NCBI GenBank assembly: GCA_024233305.1
Contig: JACKPV010000025.1
Coordinates: forward strand, 352,354 to 416,353
Length of the DNA stretch: 64,000 nucleotides
Source: Verrucomicrobiales bacterium
Lineage (GTDB): Bacteria > Verrucomicrobiota > Verrucomicrobiia > Limisphaerales > J093
Reading direction: 5' to 3'
Part shown: positions 60,619 through 64,000 of the stretch, piece by piece
Position numbering within the stretch: position 1 is the first letter of the stretch
Layout: the number at the start of each line of letters is the position of its first letter
The notes under the pieces: generated by a model
Databases searched by the model: none
Seen by the model: the letters and a program-made list of their open reading frames with translations, nothing else
Told to the model about the DNA's origin: nothing
Program-made: the position numbers and the translations under genes

Positions 60619-60824
60619 AAACCAAGTTCTTCCGCCTCTTGGACCACAGATCGCCGCGGAGCGCACGGTTTTTCCGCCGGTTTTCCCGAGGTCGCCCGAT
60701 CTCCGGGGCACCGTTCCTTGGAACCCGGGCTTCCGCCCCCACCGATCCACTCGCTCCGCCGGCCGGCCTTCCGAAAAAGGGTGAGGGAGCGCACTTCCGC
60801 CGGGGTAAGACTCCTTTGACGACA

Positions 60825-61295
60825 ATGAAGACTAATCTGCTGCAAACCGTGAAACGATGGCTGGCCGGCGCTCTGGCACTCGGTTCGGTCTCCCTCCTTG
60901 GCGCCGATGAAGCCCCCGCTCCGCTCAAACCACGCCCCTACCCGCTTGAGACCTGTCTGGTCAGCGGGGAAAAACTCGGCCGCATGGGGGAGCCCCATGT
61001 CGTGGTCCACGCCGACCGCGAGTTCCGCCTTTGCTGCAAAGGCTGCGAGAAGGACTTTCGCAAAGACCCCGCGACCTTCGTGACGAAGTTCGACGCGGCT
61101 TGGAAGAAGGTGAAACCCTACCCGCTCAAGACCTGCCTGGTCTCCGGCGAGGAACTGGGCAGCATGGGCAAACCCGTGGGTTTCGTCTATCAGGGCCAGG
61201 AAGTTCGGCTCTGCTGCAAGGGGTGCCGCAAGGACTTCGACAAGGATCCCAAGGCGTTTCTGAAAAAACTCCCCACCCGCCCGAAGGCGCCCTGA
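60825..61295 (+). CDS. Secreted protein with two tandem TRASH/YHS-like metal-binding repeats
   Basis: This is a 156-residue protein with a signal peptide (WLAGALALGSVSLLGA). It consists of two near-identical repeats of about 50 residues. Each has the pattern YPL(E/K)TCLVSGE(K/E)LG, then (R/S)MG(E/K)P, a short strand, LCCKGC and a final KDFxKDP. The Cys-x2-3-Cys spacing fits TRASH/YHS-like domains, which bind metals such as copper. It is probably a periplasmic metal chaperone or sensor; the metal is not known. The frame continues upstream to 60639, but ATG 60825 is the one followed by the signal peptide. Confidence 0.78.
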   Translation: MKTNLLQTVKRWLAGALALGSVSLLGADEAPAPLKPRPYPLETCLVSGEKLGRMGEPHVVVHADREFRLCCKGCEKDFRKDPATFVTKFDAAWKKVKPYPLKTCLVSGEELGSMGKPVGFVYQGQEVRLCCKGCRKDFDKDPKAFLKKLPTRPKAP

Positions 61296-61340
61296 AGCGG
61301 ATCACTGCGGGCGAGGGTGGACGGGCCGTGGCGGACCACG

Positions 61341-62150
61341 TCAGGCCAAGCCACGGAAGAACGCCCGGGCGTTCGCACAGGTTTCCTCGCTCAACTGCTC
61401 AAGGCTGATTCCCCGAACCTCGGCCGCCACCGGTGCCATGTCCCGAACGTAGGCCGGTTCACAGCGCTTGCCCCGGTGCGGAACCGGCGCCAGGAAAGGG
61501 GCGTCCGTCTCGAGCAGGTAGCGATCCGCCGGCGCCGCGCGCAGAGCTTCCCGCACGGTCGTCGCGTTCTTGAACGTGAGGATGCCGGTGAAGCTGACGA
61601 ACGAACCGAGAGCCACGATGCGTCGCACGGCCTCCGCATCATCCACGAAGCAGTGAAAGACGCCCTTCACCCGATCGGCGAAAGGCGTGAAAACCGCGAG
61701 CGCGGCCTCGAGCGCAGCCCGCTGATGGATCACGCAATTCAATCCGAGCTCCGCGGCCATTTCGAGCTGCTGCCGAAAGACCTCAACCTGACGCGCCTTG
61801 TGCCGCTCGTCGTCGGCCGCTGACCCACCGCGCTGAGAAGGCAGCCGATAGTGGTCAATCCCGATCTCCCCGATCGCGGCCACCTTCGGGGCCGCCGCGA
61901 GATCCAGGAGCAACGGCCGCACGTCTTCGGGCGCCTCGAACACATCCGAGGGGTGCCACCCCACGGCCGCCCAGACGCCTTCATGCACCGCCGCCAAATC
62001 GGTCGCACGGCGGCTGCTCGCCAGATCCGTCCCGATGGTGATGAGCCGCGTGATACCCGCAGCCTCCGCCCGGCGGACGACTTCCCCGACGCCCTCCTTG
62101 AAATCAGGGAAATCGAGGTGGCAATGCGTGTCGTAAAGTTCGGGCCGCAT
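61341..62150 (-). CDS. tatD: TatD-family metal-dependent hydrolase/DNase
   Basis: This is a 269-residue TIM-barrel hydrolase. The metal ligands are all in place: DTHCHLD (His9 and His11), the Glu of AIGEIGID, His in CVIHQRAA, His in FHCF and Asp in LLETDAP. TatD enzymes are exonucleases or DNases of the amidohydrolase superfamily and may act in DNA repair or quality control. Its ATG is one base from the stop of the DUF1080 gene upstream, so the pair is probably co-transcribed. Confidence 0.92.
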   Translation of the reverse strand: MRPELYDTHCHLDFPDFKEGVGEVVRRAEAAGITRLITIGTDLASSRRATDLAAVHEGVWAAVGWHPSDVFEAPEDVRPLLLDLAAAPKVAAIGEIGIDHYRLPSQRGGSAADDERHKARQVEVFRQQLEMAAELGLNCVIHQRAALEAALAVFTPFADRVKGVFHCFVDDAEAVRRIVALGSFVSFTGILTFKNATTVREALRAAPADRYLLETDAPFLAPVPHRGKRCEPAYVRDMAPVAAEVRGISLEQLSEETCANARAFFRGLA

Positions 62151-62151
62151 G

Positions 62152-62856
62152 CTACTTCAGCGGGCGAATCCAGATCCGTTTGTAGCGAGCCGGGTTGCCG
62201 TGGTCCTGCAGCATCAAGGGGCCTTCAGCAGCCGGACCCTGGAAGGCCGCGGCCGTCGTGGCGGTCGTCACGGGCACGTGGTCCTGGATCAACACGCCAT
62301 TGTGCAGCACGGTAAACGACCCCGGAACGATGCCCCCCTGGTCGTCCGGCAGGGGCGGATGGAAAATGATGTCATAGGTCTGCCACACCCCGGGGGGACG
62401 ACAGGCATTCACCAGGGGTGGGAAGTTCCCGTACAAGGCGCCCGCCTGCCCGTCCGGATAGGTCTTGCTGTGATAGGAATCCAGGACCTGAATCTCGTAG
62501 CGGCCCTGCAGATAGATCCCGCTGTTGCCTCGGCCCTGGCCCTGCTGGTCGCCGGGCAACGGAGCCGCCCACTCGACATGCAGTTGGCAGGCGCCGAACG
62601 ACTGGCGGCTGAAGATGTTGCCGGTGCCGTTCACAATCGCCACGCCGTCCTCGATCTTCCATCCAGCGCCTTCCCCCGCGGCGTTGCGCCAACCGGCGAG
62701 GTCCCTGCCGTCGAACAGGACGACGGCATCCGAGGGAATGCCGCCCGCGGGACCGGGATTGATGACGGGCGGTTCAGGCCATTCGGCCCCCTGGGCCACC
62801 AGACAAGCCGCGCCAAGCGCCGCGGCCGCGAAGGACTTCAAGTTCGTGCGTTTCAT
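62152..62856 (-). CDS. DUF1080 (3-keto-disaccharide hydrolase-like) secreted protein, second
   Basis: This is a 234-residue protein with a signal peptide (FAAAALGAACLVAQGA). The family segments are clear: AVVLFDGRDLAGWRNA, HVEWAAPLPGD, GRGNSGIYLQGRYEIQVLDS and FTVLHNGVLIQDHV. It matches the classical DUF1080 pattern better than the protein at 41189-41938, being of the NSGIYLQGRYE type. A role in glycan or glycoside breakdown is likely. ATG 62856 is chosen as it directly precedes the signal. It is first in a pair with tatD. Confidence 0.86.
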   Translation of the reverse strand: MKRTNLKSFAAAALGAACLVAQGAEWPEPPVINPGPAGGIPSDAVVLFDGRDLAGWRNAAGEGAGWKIEDGVAIVNGTGNIFSRQSFGACQLHVEWAAPLPGDQQGQGRGNSGIYLQGRYEIQVLDSYHSKTYPDGQAGALYGNFPPLVNACRPPGVWQTYDIIFHPPLPDDQGGIVPGSFTVLHNGVLIQDHVPVTTATTAAAFQGPAAEGPLMLQDHGNPARYKRIWIRPLK

Positions 62857-63036
62857 GGTGTCGTGCATTCGGGCGCGAAGCCTAACCGATCCCCCCTCCC
62901 CGTGGGAAGCCCGCCGGATGCGCCGCATTCTGACCACGAACCTGTCACTCTGCGTTTCGCCAGAATGGATTCCTTGCAGCAATGACGGGCCAAATGCCGG
63001 TGAGCATACACCGCAGGAGCCGCCGGACCCGGTGAC

Positions 63037-63705
63037 CTACGGGCGCGAGGCAATGAACCGGCGCCGGATCCTGAGACCGCTCCAGATTACCAGCCCGAGA
63101 CCCGCAACACAGACTGTCAGCGAGGATTCCGGGATAAGCGGGTTGGGTTGGTGCGTGGCAGTCCACCCCCCCTTGGCATAAGACCAAACCTCCTCGTAGG
63201 AGATCATGTGCCCTGGATCCTCGTAGAACTCCCAGTCCATGGTCACCTCCATCCAGACCTCCAAGTGATCAGTCGCTAAACCGTACTCATGCGGGATTTC
63301 CAAAGAGAGGCGTATGATGGTGCTTGTGTCCGCGTAGTATTCAAATGCGGGAGGCAGACCGGGCCACAGGGTGGCGTCTCCCTGGCCCCAGCTATGGGGA
63401 GCCCGATGGCCAAAAAGAACCCCCCCACCTTCGAGAAAGCTGTATTCGATCCAGCATGTCCACCATCCCACGTCATAAGGCTGTCCTGCGGGGTCGTACT
63501 CAGGGGGGTATTCCCAGACAACAGAGAAAGAACTGTAGGAAGCGTCTGGTTCGTGGAGGCTATAGGCGTTGAACTCAAACGTCCCGGCGAAGAAGTACTC
63601 GTCCGTGGCAGGATCCAAGAGGATGCCCCCGTGTGCCGGGAACAAAACGAAGAATGAAAGCCCCAATCCAACAGCGCAGACGCCGAATGTCTTGAATGTC
63701 TTCAT
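63037..63705 (-). CDS. Secreted protein with PEP-CTERM-like sorting tail
   Basis: This is a 222-residue protein with an N-terminal signal (FGVCAVGLGLSFFVLFPAHG). The body is a small beta-rich domain with many aromatic and acidic residues that I do not recognise. The C-terminus reads IPESS, then a hydrophobic helix (LTVCVAGLGLVIWSG) and a basic tail RIRRR. That is the PEP-CTERM/exosortase layout with PES in place of PEP. An exosortase would cut the tail and release or anchor the protein. ATG 63705 has AGGAAAGG about seven bases upstream. Base composition is visibly less GC-rich than neighbouring genes. Confidence 0.75.
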   Translation of the reverse strand: MKTFKTFGVCAVGLGLSFFVLFPAHGGILLDPATDEYFFAGTFEFNAYSLHEPDASYSSFSVVWEYPPEYDPAGQPYDVGWWTCWIEYSFLEGGGVLFGHRAPHSWGQGDATLWPGLPPAFEYYADTSTIIRLSLEIPHEYGLATDHLEVWMEVTMDWEFYEDPGHMISYEEVWSYAKGGWTATHQPNPLIPESSLTVCVAGLGLVIWSGLRIRRRFIASRP

Positions 63706-63782
63706 AGAACTGCCTTTCCTACGGGAGGAAGCTAGGATCAAGGCATGCCAGCATATAGGCGGAAAGGCAAGCTGGTAAAAAT

Positions 63783-63898
63783 GGACCAGGGGCATTTCAT
63801 CTGGTTGGGCCGTACTGGTCCAACAGCGCTGGCGCTTGGGCGAAGGACCTCCAGCTCGCACCGGCGCGCCGGGAAACAAGGAAACAACGGTTCCCGGC
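63783..63898. repeat. Two inverted repeats upstream of the PEP-CTERM-like gene
   Basis: GGACCAG (63783-63789) pairs with CTGGTCC (63825-63831). A second hairpin joins GCCGGGAA (63868-63875) to TTCCCGGC (63891-63898). They lie in the 5' region of the gene on the minus strand and could be regulatory or an element end. No promoter is clear. Confidence 0.35.
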
Positions 63899-63928
63899 GC
63901 CGGAGGCTCAGCCAGAGGGGGGTTCAAT

Positions 63929-63960
63929 GTCACATAAAGATAAAGTGACATAAAGTGACA
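63929..63960. repeat. Tandem TAAAGTGACA repeats with an inverted half
   Basis: TAAAGTGACA occurs twice in a row (63941-63950, 63951-63960). TGTCAC at 63929-63934 is the inverse of GTGACA at 63945-63950. This AT-rich patch at the window edge could be an operator or the end of an element whose rest lies outside. Confidence 0.45.
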
Positions 63961-64000
63961 GGTTCACAGTTGACATATACTCGCAGAGCTTCTACGGTCT

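Noticed and set aside
63970..64000. TTGACA at 63970-63975 as a promoter at the window edge
   Set aside because: No -10-like hexamer lies at 16-18 bases before the sequence ends, so it cannot be supported.
1..64000. tRNA, rRNA, riboswitch or transposase genes
   Set aside because: I found none. There are no tRNA-like cloverleafs with conserved T-arm sequence, no DDE or Y1 transposase motifs, and no riboswitch core I could recognise. A covariance-model scan would be needed to exclude small RNAs.

Overview
The window is GC-rich, gene-dense bacterial chromosome. Its gene content points to a Verrucomicrobiota member, probably a Pedosphaera/Limisphaera-like lineage. The pointers are type II secretion-style pseudopilins (one with an H-X9-DG tail), giant FG-GAP/UnbV proteins of the CRTAC1 type, DUF1080 sugar hydrolases, a Gfo/Idh/MocA oxidoreductase with a Tat signal, a PEP-CTERM-like protein and a split complex I locus. 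This assignment is inference from families; there is no rRNA in the window. I found no tRNA, rRNA, CRISPR array, prophage or transposase gene.

Layout. 1-2.3 kb: two pseudopilins and a BrnT/BrnA-like toxin-antitoxin pair, all on the minus strand. 2.3-2.9 kb: a gene-free stretch with REP-like palindromes. 2.9-10.7 kb: housekeeping and transport genes (YeaQ-like membrane protein, CPA1 antiporter, lipid kinase, gamma-glutamyltransferase, CNNM/CorC protein, an orphan acyl-adenylate C-terminal domain, EamA transporter). 10.9-20.3 kb: a complex I membrane-arm operon nuoIHJKLMMN with two nuoM genes. 20.5-30.5 kb: an H-X9-DG pseudopilin and a three-gene operon in which two very large FG-GAP/UnbV proteins flank a c-type-heme VCBS protein. 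30.9-34.9 kb: a large secreted Ig/PA14-like protein. 35.2-42.0 kb: a run of minus-strand secreted genes (DUF1080, sialidase, GH16, TPR lipoprotein, a third FG-GAP/UnbV protein). 42.3-48 kb: HNH endonuclease, M29 aminopeptidase, Gfo/Idh/MocA oxidoreductase, HEAT-repeat protein. 48.3-60.3 kb: a seven-gene MoxR/DUF58/VWA operon that also carries a solute-binding protein and an ABC permease fused to an NHL propeller. 60.4-64 kb: FmdB zinc ribbon, twin TRASH-like protein, TatD nuclease, second DUF1080 protein and a PEP-CTERM-like protein.

Within operons nearly every junction is a 4-base ATGA/GTGA or 1-base TGATG overlap (for example 15574-15577, 26731-26734, 37521-37524, 39776-39779, 51187, 54582-54585, 56414-56417). 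I used these overlaps to choose starts. Such overlaps usually mean translational coupling.

The most unusual items are: (i) the MoxR operon with an embedded ABC-type permease-NHL fusion and no ATPase; (ii) a two-NuoM complex I whose second NuoM lacks the TM7 lysine and whose NuoL has a lengthened C-terminal helix; (iii) a 165-bp repeat present three times in frame inside the 5' end of an FG-GAP/UnbV gene; and (iv) several small palindromic elements, including a 132-bp MITE with exact 9-bp target duplications and a 139-bp repeat whose two hairpins differ by three compensatory base-pair changes.
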